A stretch of DNA of 64,000 nucleotides from Ephydatia muelleri (lineage: Eukaryota > Porifera > Demospongiae > Spongillida > Spongillidae), in contig JABACO010000130.1 in assembly GCA_013339895.1 (NCBI GenBank), positions 25,437 to 89,436 of the forward strand, written 5' to 3'. Under the pieces are notes generated by a model. It did no database searches, was not told where the DNA came from, and saw only the letters and a list, made by a program, of their open reading frames with translations. A program made the translations under genes and the position numbers. This document shows positions 36,553-50,239 of this stretch, piece after piece; positions within the stretch are counted from its first letter, which is position 1, and every line of letters begins with the position of its first letter.

Positions 36553-36714
36553 ATGTACAGCGTACTTGCACACACCAGTTATACATGTGGCAAACAATAC
36601 ACCTGTCTGATGATAGTACAAACACTCTCACTCACATTGTCACATGCACAAGTACATGTATTCTATTCAATTCAGCTGATTGCATTTTAATTTGTGTACC
36701 AAGCTTGCATAAAA

Positions 36715-38900
36715 CACACATGCACAGGCACACACACACATGACATACACACACAGACACACAAATGCACACACAGACACACTAACACATGACATACACA
36801 CACAGACACACAAATGCACACAGACACACTAACGCACACACACATACACACATGACATACACACAGACGCATACAAACACACACAGACACACTAACGCAC
36901 ACACACACACACTCACACAGACACACACACACAGGCACACACAGACACAAATGCACACACAGACACACTAACATACACACACACAAACGCACACAGACAC
37001 ACACACATGACATACACACAGACGCATACAAACACACACACACTAATGCACACACATACACTAACGCACACAGACACACACATGACATACACACAGACGC
37101 ATACAAACACATGCACACAGATACACAGACACACATGGACACACAAAAAACACGACACACATATGACAAACACACACACACGCACACACACACACGTACA
37201 CACACACATGGAAATACACACTAGCACACAGACACACATGCACACACACATGCATGAAATACACACTAGCACACACAGACACACTACATACACACAGATG
37301 CATTCAAACACACACACACAGACACACTAACGCACACACACACAAACACACACGCACACATGACATATACACACACACACACACACACTAACGCACACAC
37401 ACACTAACGCACACAGACACACACATGACATACACACAGACGCATACAAACACACACACAGATACACAGACACACACATGGACACACAAAACACACGACA
37501 CACATATGACAAACACACACACGCACACACACACACGTACACATACACACATAGAAATACACAGACACACATGCATGAAATACACACTAGCATACACATG
37601 CACACACAGACAGACATGACATACACACACAGACACACTAACACACACACACATGACATACACACACAGACACACAAATGCACACACAGACTGCATTTCA
37701 ATTTGTGTACCAAACACACACATGCACACGCACAGGCACATACACACACATGACATACACACACAAATGCACACACAGACACACTAACGCACACACACAC
37801 AGACACACAAATGCACACACAGACACACTAATGCACACACACACACACAGGCACAGACACATGACATACACACACAGACACACAAATGCACACACAGACA
37901 CACTAACACACACACACACACAAACGCACACACATGACATACACTGTACACACAGACGCATACAAACACGCACACAGACACACTAACGCGCACACACTCA
38001 CACAGACACACACAGACACATGACATACACACACAGACACACTAACGCACACACACACACAAATGCACACAGACACACACATGACATACACACTGACACA
38101 TACAAACACACACACACACAGATACACAGACACACACATGGACACACAAAACACATGACACACATATGACAAACACACACGCACACACACACACGTACAC
38201 ACACACACATGGAAATACACACAGGCACACACACAGATGCATACAAACACACACACACAGACACACTAACGCACACACACACAAACGCACACACAGACGC
38301 ACACATGGCATACACAGACACATACAAACACACACACTAACGCACACATGACATACACACAGACGCATACAAACACACACACACAGATACACAGACACAC
38401 ACATGGACACACAAAACACACGACACACACATATACAAACACACACACACATGCACACACACACACACATGGAAATACACACTAGCACACACAGACACAC
38501 ATGCATACACAGGCACACACGAAATACACAGACACACACACGAGACAGTCACACAAAACACTCAGACACACACATGTACCGACACACAGAGGAACATACA
38601 CACATGACAGACACACACACACACACACACACACACGGACACACAAGCACACACAGACACACACACGAAATATATACACTCACGAAATACACAGACACAC
38701 ACACAGAAACACACAGACACGCAAACTTGCACACAGACTTGCACACACAAAATACATATAGACACACATGCACAAACACAACAGACACACACTCACAGAT
38801 ACACACACAATACACACAGACACACATACAGATACACACACAGATATACAGACGCACACACAGACTCGCACATGTGCACAGACACGTGTTACACAAAGCA
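36715..38900. repeat. CA-rich minisatellite with higher-order copies
   Basis: Degenerate units such as CACACACAGACACACTAACG. A larger block (CATGGACACACAAAACAC, ATATGACAAACACAC, then CATGGAAATACACA) recurs near 37134, 37478, 38138 and 38402. A unique phrase (CAATTTGTGTACCAA) recurs at about 36690 and 37698, indicating a ~1-kb internal duplication. Confidence 0.9.
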
Positions 38901-39325
38901 CACACTGTTGTTCATGTGGAAAAAAACAGTAGTGCTCTCTGATAATGATGGTACACACATTTTCTCTCACTGAATGCCTTCTCTGCACATGCATTTTTGA
39001 TCTATCTATTGAACAGCTCATGAGACCATGAGACATGTCTACACATGTAGTGTCATTGGAGTGGTCCTTTATGCATACATTGTGTCCTTATAGAACTGTC
39101 CCCTGACACATAGGACAAGTCATGCATGTAAGGATATGCCATGGTTTGCTAACAAGCTCAAGAGGCTTGCATGAGTGCTCATGGAATGATGAATATTGCT
39201 ATCCATTGTGTCTGTGTAAACTTACCACGGGCCCTGACCTACCGCAATCAGCAATGACATCGCCAGGCAGAACCATCGCCCTTCATAAAAAACTGCGTGG
39301 TACATCCTTCTAGAAGGCAGCACTA

Positions 39326-39400
39326 GTCTCGTACCCAGACCCAGATTCCCAACAGCTGCGCCACCCGCAGCTGTTGGGAATCTGGGTCTGGGTACGAGAC
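39326..39400. mobile_element. 75-bp hairpin MITE inside element 1
   Basis: Starts GTCTCGTACCCAGACCCAGA, ends in the exact reverse complement, centre CCACCC, flanked by TA on both sides. It is the same family as 33119-33223 but with a different inner sequence. Confidence 0.9.
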
Positions 39401-39789
39401 TAAGGCAGCACACTGTACTAGCGTAAATTAAATGACTACTCGTAGAAGGCACTACATACTTTGTACTTATGGTGAGGAACAGCAATCTGAGTTCATGTAC
39501 ACTCGTTTAATTCGCTGCATTCAATTAGTACGACACGGGACACACAACATTGTGCTGATGAAAACAGTAGGCCTGTGAGACCTGCGATGGTACCTCCCTT
39601 ATCGTTGCAGATCGTGGTAGGTCAGGTAAGTTTACACAGACATATCGATAGCAAGCTAGTAACGATATTCATTATACTGTACTCCGAAAATGCTTTTTTT
39701 ACAGGTCAGACGAGCACTTGTACAAAGTGCTAGATGAGAGAAGAGTATACGTCTGCTTGCAACAATACAGAGGAAACACACAGAGATTG

Positions 39790-39838
<49 letters not shown>

Positions 39839-40319
39839 CAGGATGTACAGACGCATTTGCACAACATATACACATGCATCAGGGTGTGTGAACCAACATG
39901 AGGGCATGTTCATGTGCTCTGTGTGAGCTAAATATTGTATGGGCAAAGAGAGACTCAAGTCTCTGCAACTGGTACACAAGCCACCTAGCTGAGTAGTGGA
40001 GGCATAAAAAATGATAAGAAGTTGTTCAAGGATCAAGGATTTTGCCAAACAAGAAAGCTTTATTACACAATTGTACTTAACTACAAAAAGATGGATGTGA
40101 GTGTGTAAGAACGTAAAGTCTTATGCACGTTGCTGCAGGGACCCTCCACACACACACCACAATTTTTGGCCAACTGTGTAAATCTCATCAAGGAATGATA
40201 GCCGACAACAACTTTTTCGATGACAACATCATACGCTTCATGATTAAAAATAAATTCGTACATCTCTACATGTAGACTTGTATATTTAATTATTCATTTT
40301 GCTCCAAAGAAATCAGCCA

Positions 40320-40338
40320 CCCCCCCCCCCCCCCCCCC
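40320..40338. repeat. Poly-C tract, 19 bases
   Basis: Uninterrupted C run followed by CACACA in the core of element 1. Confidence 0.9.
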
Positions 40339-40489
40339 ACACACAAACACTTTTTAATATTGTACCATGGGGCCCAGTGCTGTGGTGAATACAGTGATAT
40401 ACTTTGCCACATGCATACAGTGGTACTGGACACCAATCCTATGGGGGCTGAGGACCAATATATGACATAGAGCTTGCACTTTAGAGACG

Positions 40490-41530
40490 GTACATACACA
40501 CAGGTACATGTAGCTACATGTGTGTCTGTATATGTGTGTGTCTGTGTGTATGTCGTGTGTGTATCTGTGTGTCCATGTCGTGTGTGTATCTGTGTATCTG
40601 TGTGTCCATGTGTGTGCATGTGTGTCTCTGTGTGTGTCTGCATGTGTGTGTCTATGTGTATTTCGTGTGTGTTTCTATATGTATTTTTTTGTATGAGTCT
40701 GTGTGCATGTATGTCTGTGTGCGTATCTGTGTGCGTATCTGTGTATTTCATGTGTGTGTCTGTAGGTGTGTTTGTGTATTTCATGTGTGTGTCTTTGTGT
40801 GCTTGTGTGTCTGTGTCTGTTGTGTGTGTATGGCATGTGTGTATCTTGTGTGTGCGTGTGTGTGTCTGTGCATGTGTGTGTGTCTGCATGTGTGTGTCTG
40901 TGCATGTGTGTGTCTATGCTTGTGTGTCCATGTGTGCCCGCGTCTGTGTGTCTGTCTGTCGTGTGTGTGAGTCTGTGTGTATGTCGTGTGTGTGTCTGTG
41001 TATTTCATGTGCATGTCTGTGTGTGTCTGTGTCTGTGTATGTGTCTGTCGTGTCAGAGTGTGTTGTGTGGGTCTATGCGTGCCTGTGTGTGTGTGTCTGT
41101 GTGTGCGTCTGTGTGTGTGTCTGTGCATGCCTGCATGTGTCTGTGTGTATGTGTCTGTGTGTATGTGTCTGTGTGAGTGTCTGTGTGTGTGTGTCTGTGT
41201 GCCTGTGTGTGTGCATGTGTGTCTGTGTGTGCCTGTGTGTGTGTGTCTGTGTGTATGTTGTGTGTGTGTCTATGTGTGTGTGTGTGTGTCTGTGTGTGTG
41301 TGCGTCTGTGTATGTGTCTGTGTGTGTGTCTGTGTGTGTGTCTGTGTGTATGTTGTGTGTGTGTCTATGTGTGTGTCTGTGTGTGTGTGTCTGTGTGTGT
41401 GTGTGTCTGTGTGTTGTGTGTGTGTCCATGTGTACCTGTGTGTCCGTGTCCGTATGTGTGTGTGTGTTTGTGGGTGTACGTCATGTGTGTTAGTGTATCT
41501 ATATGTTGTGTGTGAGCGTTTTTGCATGTG
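40490..41530. repeat. TG-rich minisatellite, mirror of the CA half
   Basis: Units such as GTGTGTCTGTGTGTATGT. It is the reverse-complement type of 36715-38900 but about half as long, so the two halves have changed length independently since the palindrome formed. Confidence 0.9.
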
Positions 41531-41820
41531 TATTGCCACATTTATACAGTGGTGTGTGTGTGCAAGTGTGCAATGTTTGTGTACATTTAGAGTACCAGAT
41601 GGGGACACAATGTATTCAATCCTTGGAGACACGATACATGTACAGAAAGCTTGGTACACAAATTTACATAGAATCAGTGGTCTGTACAGGCATGCACAAG
41701 TACAGTTGAATTGACATGTGCATGTGACAATGTTTGTGAGTGAGAGTGTGTTTGTACCATCATCAGACAGGTGTATTGTTTGCCACATGTATAACTGGTG
41801 TGCGCAAGTATGCTGTACAT

Positions 41821-41908
<88 letters not shown>

Positions 41909-42788
41909 TTGTGTATAAGAAAATATGCCATACGATAGTGTACAGGGCCATGTACGTAACAATGCAAGTGTGTGCACAAGTGGGAGCCTGCATGAGTATG
42001 TGTGAGCTGAAAGTTAATTGTGTGAGACCGAAATCGTAGCCGAGTGGGCGTGGCAGATATAAGACGATGATTTTAGCAAGATGATGGCAAATAGGAAAGC
42101 TTTATTACACGACTAGAGGATGATGTGAGTGCTTAGCAAATAGCCTTACGCGTGCCGTTTTGAATACTGCCGGCGACGTGGGAGGCGCAAGGTTATATTC
42201 ACTTGGGGTCCGTTAATTTGGTACGATCGTCTGGAACTGAGCAGCGTTCTTCTTCTTTTAACTTTCCCGCATAAACTCACTGCCTGAGTGAGACAAAAAC
42301 AGTTGGGAACGGCTAGCTTAGTTTAAGGGAGAAATGGGCGGAACAAAGAAGTTATCAAAATTTATTGTGGATTGGGAGAAATGGAACACGGGTTGCATGC
42401 AAAAATGGTGCAATCGAGCGGGAAATGTGCATTAACTTTGCACAGCTGTATCTCCGTGACGGATAGAGTAAAAATTAACGAACTGAACACATCAATAGGA
42501 ACAGGACCCCTGTATGTACATACGGAATTTGAAGCGATTTAAACTCTCCTAGCTGAAGATGTGACGGTTTTGAACCTCATGGGGTATCGGACTTCGTAGC
42601 ATCAGCAAGGAACTAGTGCAAGGCCCCAAAATAAGTTTCCCCGTAGTGAAATGGTGTAGTATGAAGTGTTGAAAATAGGAAGTCGATAGCGTTAACCGTT
42701 GGGAAGGTATAGCGATTCACCCGCGATGCATTTTTATAACATTTTATAATATATCCGTGGGGCAATTTTCGCGGAAACTGTCCCATTT

Positions 42789-45428
42789 GTTATAAAAGTG
42801 CCTTATGTTTAAATCGCTGTAACTCCCGAACGGTACACGCTATCGACTTCCTATTTTCAACACGTCATACTACATCATTTCAGTATGTAAAGATATATTT
42901 TGGCGTCTTGCACAAACGCTGTGCCGACGTTACGAGATCCGATAGCCCATGGGGTTCAAAAACGCCACATCTTCAGATAGGAGCGTCCAAATCGTTTTAA
43001 ATTCGGTGTGTACGTAGATGGGGTCCTGTCACTATTGAGTTGTTCTTTTCGTTAATTTTTACTTTATCCGTTACGGAGATATACCTGTGCAAAGTTAATG
43101 CACATTTCCAGCTCGATTCGCACAATTATTGCATGCAGCCCGCGTTCCATTCTCCCAATCTACTTTCTTTGTTCCGCCCATTCTCCAACCATACTCTCCC
43201 TAAAACGAAGCTAGCCGTTCGCAATACCCATGTAGCGACAATTCAAAGAAGAAGAAGAAGAAGAAGACGTCTCGCTTGGCAAGACGATCGTACCAAATTA
43301 ATGATTGAGTCAAATGGTTAATGCAGCCTCCCACGTCGCAGATGGCCGAATTCAACATGGCTCGCGTAAGGCTATGCATGTATTTGCTACGCACTTGCAT
43401 CATCTTCTAGTCATGCAATAAAGCTTTCCTATTTACTGTAGCCCTTGCTAAAATTCTTTTCACACCCACTCAGCTACGCTTGCAATAGAGAGGTTGCAGT
43501 AGTGTCATCCCGGGAAGAACGGCGGCCATATTTTTTGGTGTCTCCAGTTCTGTTACAGAATGTTTCCAATCTGTAACAGATTATTTACAACCTGTAACAG
43601 AACTCGGGACACCAAAAAACATGGCCGTCGCTCTTCCCGGGATGACACTGCAACCTCTCTATATCAACTTCAGTGCACTCATGCTGGCTCACACACCTTT
43701 GTGCATTTGTGCACACACTTGCATTGTTGCGTATATAAACCGTACACCATCGTATGACCTATTCTTATGCACAACACTCACGAATACAGTACTTGTGGCA
43801 CACAATAAACCAGTCTGATGATGATGACACACTCTCACACCACATGCACGTGCATTCTACCATTTAACTGTGTGCATTGAGGGGGTTTATGTACTGAGCT
43901 TCTGTACTCTCTTAGTTTCATTGTTGCCTGTAGAAGCATTCCTTATAACAACTCCTTTCTGTGCAGGCTGAGTTTCCCATATAGATGGTTCTTCATACAT
44001 GACATAGTGTCCTCAGATGTACATAGGTATGTGGCGACATATTGGATTGGCCCACTGTACGTGCATCATGTCCCCAAAGGATTGGTCCTCTATGTGTGCA
44101 TAGTTATCATAGGATTGATCATTGTACGTACATCATGTCTTCATAGCCCTCTAGAGGTACACATACATTGTACATGTTGCAAAGAATAACTATATTTACC
44201 GCAACAGGTGTAAAGATTTTTAAAAATTCCTATGCACTCACATCATCTTTCTCTGGTCAGTGGAGAAACGTGTAATAAAGCTTTCCTATTTGTCGTATTG
44301 CTCATCTGCTCATCATTCTTTATACCCTCCCCCACTCAGCTATGTGGCATCTGTACCACTTCACAGTAACCTGTTGCCCACACAATTTTCAGCTCACACA
44401 GAGTACATGAATTTGCCCTAAGTTAGAGTTTAGATACAGGTGTAGTTTAATGCACATGACCAGTCTATGTCATAGTATTACTAAGCTTTCTATGGGTATT
44501 AGGTACAGTGCATGTCCGCTGCTAAGGCTGAGATGTAAGCATATGTTTCTACAGATACATTCAATGAATGATCCTAACCAATCCTAAGCTTGGCATTAGT
44601 GCTCAATGCAGGGTGTCTTACCCCTAAAACCCTTATCCAATCAAAAATCATCCCAAACTGTTGTTGATATGTTCACAGGTTCGCATTCATATAAAAGTAA
44701 TTTCATGTGTGCAACACTCCAGTCATAGCCTTGACTACGGCTCAGTTGACCAACTCCTTCCCCTATTAGATGACAGGTTGCTAGTTGGCCAGGTGGCTAA
44801 GAAGGGCAGCACCAGTCGACAGGTCTCAGTTCTCAGCTCCTGGATGGAAGCCTGGAACATATTGCATTCAGATTGCGCCTGCTCTTGAGCTGGTGAAGTA
44901 CCAACACATCATCTGCCAGCTCTTCGCACCCGATGGCGCAGCCTTGAGGTATGACAGCTCTTTTGGCAGGCCGCAGCTATGCACAAGCTGCATAACCTCC
45001 GCTGGGATGTGTTGAAGGAGGACGTGCTGGTGTGGTGTGTCACACATCAGCCCTTTCATGCATGGCAACAGCCAGTTCCAAGCAGGCTCACCACCACACT
45101 AGCAGGCACTACTCCACCATCTGGTGCACATGGAGCGAGCCACCCACAGGTGCTGGGTCCCAGGCTGTGGTGGAGAGCACTCTGCCAAGGCCTGGCCATG
45201 CGCTGCACCAGTGGCCCCGTGATCTCCAGTGAGTTCACACCATTCTATGACCAGTTAAGTCACACTACTCTACAACTCACACCACTCTATAACACTCTAA
45301 CTTTAACGACAATTTATGCCTTCACCCTGACAAGGCCTGGGTTACCTGGCTGCTTGACGGCATTGGCATACACTGACTCTGTTTCTCCGCTTAAATCATG
45401 CAACCTATCCACAGCATACATAAATCCA

Positions 45429-45459
<31 letters not shown>

Positions 45460-46627
45460 TACACTTACACATATATACATGTGGCACAAACAATAACACT
45501 CTAATGATGGTACACTGAATGTGTTCTCTGCACATGTATTCTTGATCTATTCTATTGAACAGCTCATGAGGGACATACATGTAGGTACACATCACGTACA
45601 CTGTAGTGTCCCATAGGACTGGTCCTTTGTACATACATCATATCCCAATAGGACTGCTTGAGACAATTAAAGAGAATAGAGGACAAGTCATAAGGGATTC
45701 CATGGGTCAGCATGTAAGAGGCTTTTTTATTTTTTATGTTTTTCTTAGGGAGGTGCAGAGTTGGATAATGAATATTAAACTATAACTTGCTACTTACTGT
45801 GTAGACCTACCACCAGCCCTGACCTACCACAATCTGCAGGATAGGGTAGCTACAATAAAATTCATTGCCACAGGCCATGCAGGAACAACACAGCCCATGC
45901 AGGACCATCGCCCTTCAAAAAATTAATAATAATAAACTTTACATGCGTGGTGCACCATGAAGAGGCAGCACACAGTGTTGCAGGTCACACTAGTGTATGC
46001 AGGGAATGAAGTGAATGTTCAAGTACTCCTAGAAGGGTATAGCAAGAGCGGAATGGGAAGCACAATACTTTGTACTAATTGTGAGAAGGCTAGGCCAGGA
46101 ACAGTGGAGTGCAATAACACTCGTTGAATTCCCTGCATTCAAACTTATTTACTAGTGATGCAACATTGTATGTAAGGTTAGACTGTTACCTTTGGCGATG
46201 AATATAATTGTACCTACCTATCATTGCAGATTGTGGTGGGTCAGGGGACTCGGGGCCCTGGTACGTTTACACAGACATATTTTAGCAAGCTAGTAAACAA
46301 TTTCATTATTCTGCTGTTGCCAGACTCCCAAACGCTTTTACAGGTGAAACATAGAGTGCTAGATGGTGAGTGTAACTGAGGGACAAAGTATACTTTTAGA
46401 GAAGACTACAAGCAACAATGCAGAGGAAAACCACAGTGAGTACGAAAGCAGGGTACAGAAATTGAGAATAGAATCAGTTGCCTCTTAATCTGTTCATCGA
46501 ATAGAACGCTGTGCAGAGGAAACGTTCAGAGAGGCAGACCTTACACTTGAGTGTATTTGGATGTACCATCATTATTAGAGTGTGTTATACGGTTGCCATA
46601 TTTGTCACGGTGCATAAATGTTGTGTT

Positions 46628-46668
<41 letters not shown>

Positions 46669-48574
46669 AAGTGATGTGCTCAAGAATTGTACAGTGCTAT
46701 TTGCACAACGTATACACATGCATAAGGGTGTGTGAACCAGTATGAGGGCATGCTCACGCACTCCATATGGTGTGGGCAAAAAGAGACTTGAAGTCAGCAT
46801 AAGCAGCAATAGTTGAGGCATAAAAAATGTTGAGAAGTTGAGCAAGCGTTATGCAGAATAAGAAAGCTTTATTACACACTTCTCTACTAGAGAAAGATTA
46901 TGTGAGTGCATAGGAATATAGTGGTAAATATAGTGTTATTCTTTGCACATGCATGTATACAGTGATGTACAGTGTATGCAAGCACAAAGGACCAAACCAA
47001 TGGGACACAGAGGATCAATATACAGGGACAAAATGTACATACAAAGGACCAATCATATGGGCCTATGAGGTCACAATGCATGTACAAAAGAACGATCCTA
47101 TAGGAACATGAGGTACCTGTGTGTACAAAGGACCAACCCTATGGGGATTGGATGCACAAATAGAGGACCAATCCTATGAGCACACGATGCACGTACAGTC
47201 ATCCAATCCCTATGGGACGCTGCATGTAGCTACACATACTTATGTACATGTGAGAGCTCTATGTCAGGTACGAAGAACCATTTATACGGGAAACCCAGCC
47301 TGCACAAAGAGGAGTTGTTATAAGGAATGCTTCGGCAACAATGCAGGGAAAAACTAAGAGAGTGGTACAGAACATAAACCCACTCAAAAATGCACACAGT
47401 TAAATGAAATAGATCCCGTGCATGTGACAAAGTGTGGTGTAAAAGTGTGTCATCATCATCAGACTGATTTATTGTGTGCTACATGTACTGTATACGTTAG
47501 TGTTGTGCATAAGAATATGCCATACGATGGTGTACAGGTTTATATATACGCAACAATTCAAGTGTGTGCACAAGTGTCGCACAGTGAGATGTGTCCGGAT
47601 GGGTTTCAAAGGTAATGCTCTAGGGGGTATCCTACATCAGGATGTGTCCAGAGGGGGTTCAATGGTAAATGCCCTAAGGGGGTATCCTACATCAGGTTGT
47701 GTCCAGAGGGGGTTCAATGGTAATGTCCTAAGGGTATCCTACATCAGGTTGTGTCCAGAGGGGGTTCAATGGTAATGTACAGGGAAGTGTGTCCAGAGGG
47801 GGTCCAAAATAAATATCCTGGGGGGGGTATGGTGTAGAGGCTTTATGTCCTGGGGGGATACCTTGATATTAGTCATCAGTAGGGGTGTACAATTATATTA
47901 TGGAATAGCCCATTGCAAGCGTAGCTGAGTGGGCGTGACAAGAATTATAGCATGGGCTATACTAATAGCAAGTTGGAAGCTTTATTACACGACTAGAGGA
48001 TGATGCAAGTGCGTAGCAAATAGCCTTACTCACGCCGTGTTGAATACTGCCACCCCGCGACGTGGGAGGCGCAAGAATACTGCAACGATTCATTCAGATC
48101 CTGACCATCAATTTGGTACGATCGTTTTGCGAAGCGAGAAGCGTTCTTCCTTTAATTCACCGGTATAAACTCGCTGCCTGGGTGAGGTAAAATTGTTGCG
48201 AACGGCTAGCTTAGTTAGGCAGAGAATGTGGGCGGAACAAAGAAGTTATTGTGGATTGGGAGAATGGAACGCGGGTTGCATACGAAATGTGCATTAACTT
48301 TGCACAGCTGTATCTCCGTAACGGATAACATAAAAATTAGCGAACTGAAAAAATCAATAGCGACAGGACCCCTCTACATACACACTGAATTTGAAACGAA
48401 TTGGACGCTCCTACCTGAAGATGTGGCAGTTTCGAATCAGGTCTCATAACGTCGGCATGGAGCATGTGTAAGACACGAAAATATTGTTGAAAATAGAAAG
48501 TCGATAGCATTTACAGTTCGTAAGGCATTTTTATAACAAATTTTATAAAATGCACAAGGTCCGGAAACGATCCC
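42789..48574. mobile_element. Giant foldback element 2 (~5.8 kb), older copy
   Basis: Abuts element 1 directly. Left arm begins GTTATAAAAGTGCC without its GGGACAG end; the right arm ends GGAAACGATCCC at 48574. The arms pair as diverged inverted copies from 42789 to about 44290 and from 46858 to 48574. Matching blocks include CATTCCTTATAACAACTCC (43935) against its complement near 47310, and AGCTTTCCTATT (44279) against AAGAAAGCTTTATTA (46858). The core has CTGACCTACCACAATCTGCA (45830) and the inverse near 46227. Its core matches that of element 1 at 38950-39420. A coding-like segment at 44760-45240 (LEHPEPW-free, unassigned) was not named. Confidence 0.8.
47590..47840. repeat. ~60-bp tandem repeat in element 2
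   Basis: Four units of GTGTCCAGAGGGGGTTCAAT, then GGTATCCTACATCAGG. The last unit is diverged. Confidence 0.9.
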
Positions 48575-49180
48575 ATATCGTAAGAATATAAATTATTAAC
48601 ACTTGACTTCGACTTCAATTATTTCATGCGTTATTGGTTGACCACAATTCTAACCCCTTATGTAAACAATGACTATTATCTTTTTCTACGTAAGAGCCTT
48701 TGTGACCTTTTTTTTTTACATGCACAGCTGGCTACCTTCCTATCTTTCAAATTCAGCTTAGGAACAAAAAAGTAAGTGCCAATATCAATTTGAAGCCTAG
48801 ATTTTACTACCAATTATAAACGGACACTTTTTTCTTGAAGCAATATTAAGTCCCAGTCTTGGTGTCCTATGTTCAAGATTGCTAGATGGAATGCCAAGGT
48901 GTTATTGAACTGCATTGCGCTGAAGTACAAATGTACATGTAGATGACTCTTAAGAATCCTTACAAAGGCGATAATTAACCGCTAGCAAAACAAATAAGTG
49001 GGTGTGGCACTATAGTATTTCATTGCCCGCTCAAGCCTGGCGATGCATTGTTCACATTCGGCGCTTGCTAACAAAGGTTCTTTGCGCGCAAAAACGCACA
49101 ACGTTATGGCTGGCTTGCGTGTAGGCCGCGCGCCGGTATTATTCTGTTTTTTGCCCGAGCTCGTTTTTTGCCACTAAGAA

Positions 49181-49590
49181 ATGCCGTCTACTAGTAAGTT
49201 CCGTCTGCACTGCTACGATCCATTGAGCTGTCACAAGAGAAAACGAACGTCTGGAGGATCCTACAATCTACGGTGCGTTCCAATGAGTCTGATTGCAAAG
49301 TTTCCATCGTTGCAGCTGACTAATAAGCATAAGATTTGTCCTTCTTGTCGCATGAAACTCTACAAACTGCCTGGCGAAACTCAACCTGATGGCAGTTTTT
49401 CTGGCCATAACAGCAGTGTTGCTGAAACTCATTTCGTAGAGGATGCATGTACACCTGATTTTACAGCAACCTTGTCTGTAGACCATTCATGCAGAGTGAC
49501 TCTCCAATTGAAAATGCCCCAACAACATCTGGAGCCCCACCACTTAATGAAATGAGTGCTGGAAATGAAAGGCTAAGCAGTGAAGAGTAT
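49181..49590 (+). pseudogene. N-terminal zinc-binding exon of the composite element's large gene
   Basis: Starts MPSTSKFRLHCYDPLSCHKR. The pattern is C-x-DP-x3-CHKR ... LRCVPMSLIAKFPSL ... KICPSCRMKLYKLPGE, a Cys/His module seen at the start of large uncharacterised transposon proteins in invertebrates (recognised by pattern, not by search). After about 49480 the better frame shifts by one to give SDSPIENAPTTSGAPPLNEM, so a frameshift or a small intron is needed. The start is the first ATG before the basic Cys module. A CAAGATCTTG-rich repeat interrupts the gene at 49588. Confidence 0.55.
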
Positions 49591-49925
49591 TCCCAGCAAA
49601 CGTTCTTGGGAAAGATCTTGGTAAGATCTTGGATAAGATCTTGTGGCAAAACAAGATCTTGAATTTCATCTTGCCAAGGATCTTGCCCATGATTCTTGGG
49701 TATCTTGTCCAAGATTATGGTCGCCAAATTCTTGCCTCTTGCCCAAGATTCCTGCCTTCCTGGTCAAGATTCCTACCTTCGTGGGCAAGATCTCTGCCTT
49801 CCTGGTCAAGATTCCTACCTTCCTGGGCAAGATTCCTGCCTTCCTGGTCAAGATTCCTGCCTTCCTGGGCAAGATTCCTGCCTTCCTGGTCAAGATCCCT
49901 GCCTTCCTGGGCAAGATTCTTACCC
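49588..49925. repeat. CAAGATCTTG/CCTGCCTTCCTGG minisatellite
   Basis: Opens with CCCAGCAAACGTTCTTGGG, then palindromic AAGATCTTG units, then about nine ~22-bp units of CAAGATTCCTGCCTTCCTGG. Related arrays lie at 55626-55864, 56511-56710 and 60890-61005. All begin with (C)CAGCAA followed by TTCTTGG. Confidence 0.85.
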
Positions 49926-50239
49926 CTTCTATTCACATGATCAACTTATATTCAAAACAAGGGTAATTGTAAACATTAATCATGATATCAAAGGAGTACA
50001 TGAATGTATAATGATCATGCAGTGATCTTACGTTGTACGTAGTTCAACTGTGGGCAACTTCACTTTCTGGTTTCACAGTGGTCTGCAGCTTCTTCGCTTT
50101 GTCTCTACACTTTTGATTGGATTTGTCCTTGATTTGTGTGCCATGCTCTGTGTACGCCTGCTGTCCAAATTTTTCCACAATGCAATCTGTGCACATTATA
50201 TATGTTTGATTTTGAATGTGTGCATATCTGTATTTTATT

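Larger units (their letters stand above)
35593..42788. mobile_element. Giant foldback element 1 (~7.2 kb)
   Basis: Ends are GGGACAGTTTCCGCG at 35597 and its reverse complement at 42784. Both sides carry ATTT (35593-35596 and 42785-42788), a 4-bp target duplication. The arms (about 35597-36705 and 41655-42784) are near-identical inverted copies with a few percent difference. Each includes a pure dinucleotide tract of similar length: (CA) at 36462-36550 and (TG) at 41823-41907. Between them, 36715-38900 is CA-rich and 40490-41530 is TG-rich, so the mirror symmetry continues inward. The core, 38930-40480, resembles the core of element 2. I find no transposase, so it must move in trans or arise by another process. 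Confidence 0.92.

Noticed and set aside
44785-45240. Overlapping frames in the core of element 2
   Set aside because: Several frames on both strands are open through GC-richer DNA, but none shows a recognisable domain or splice structure.
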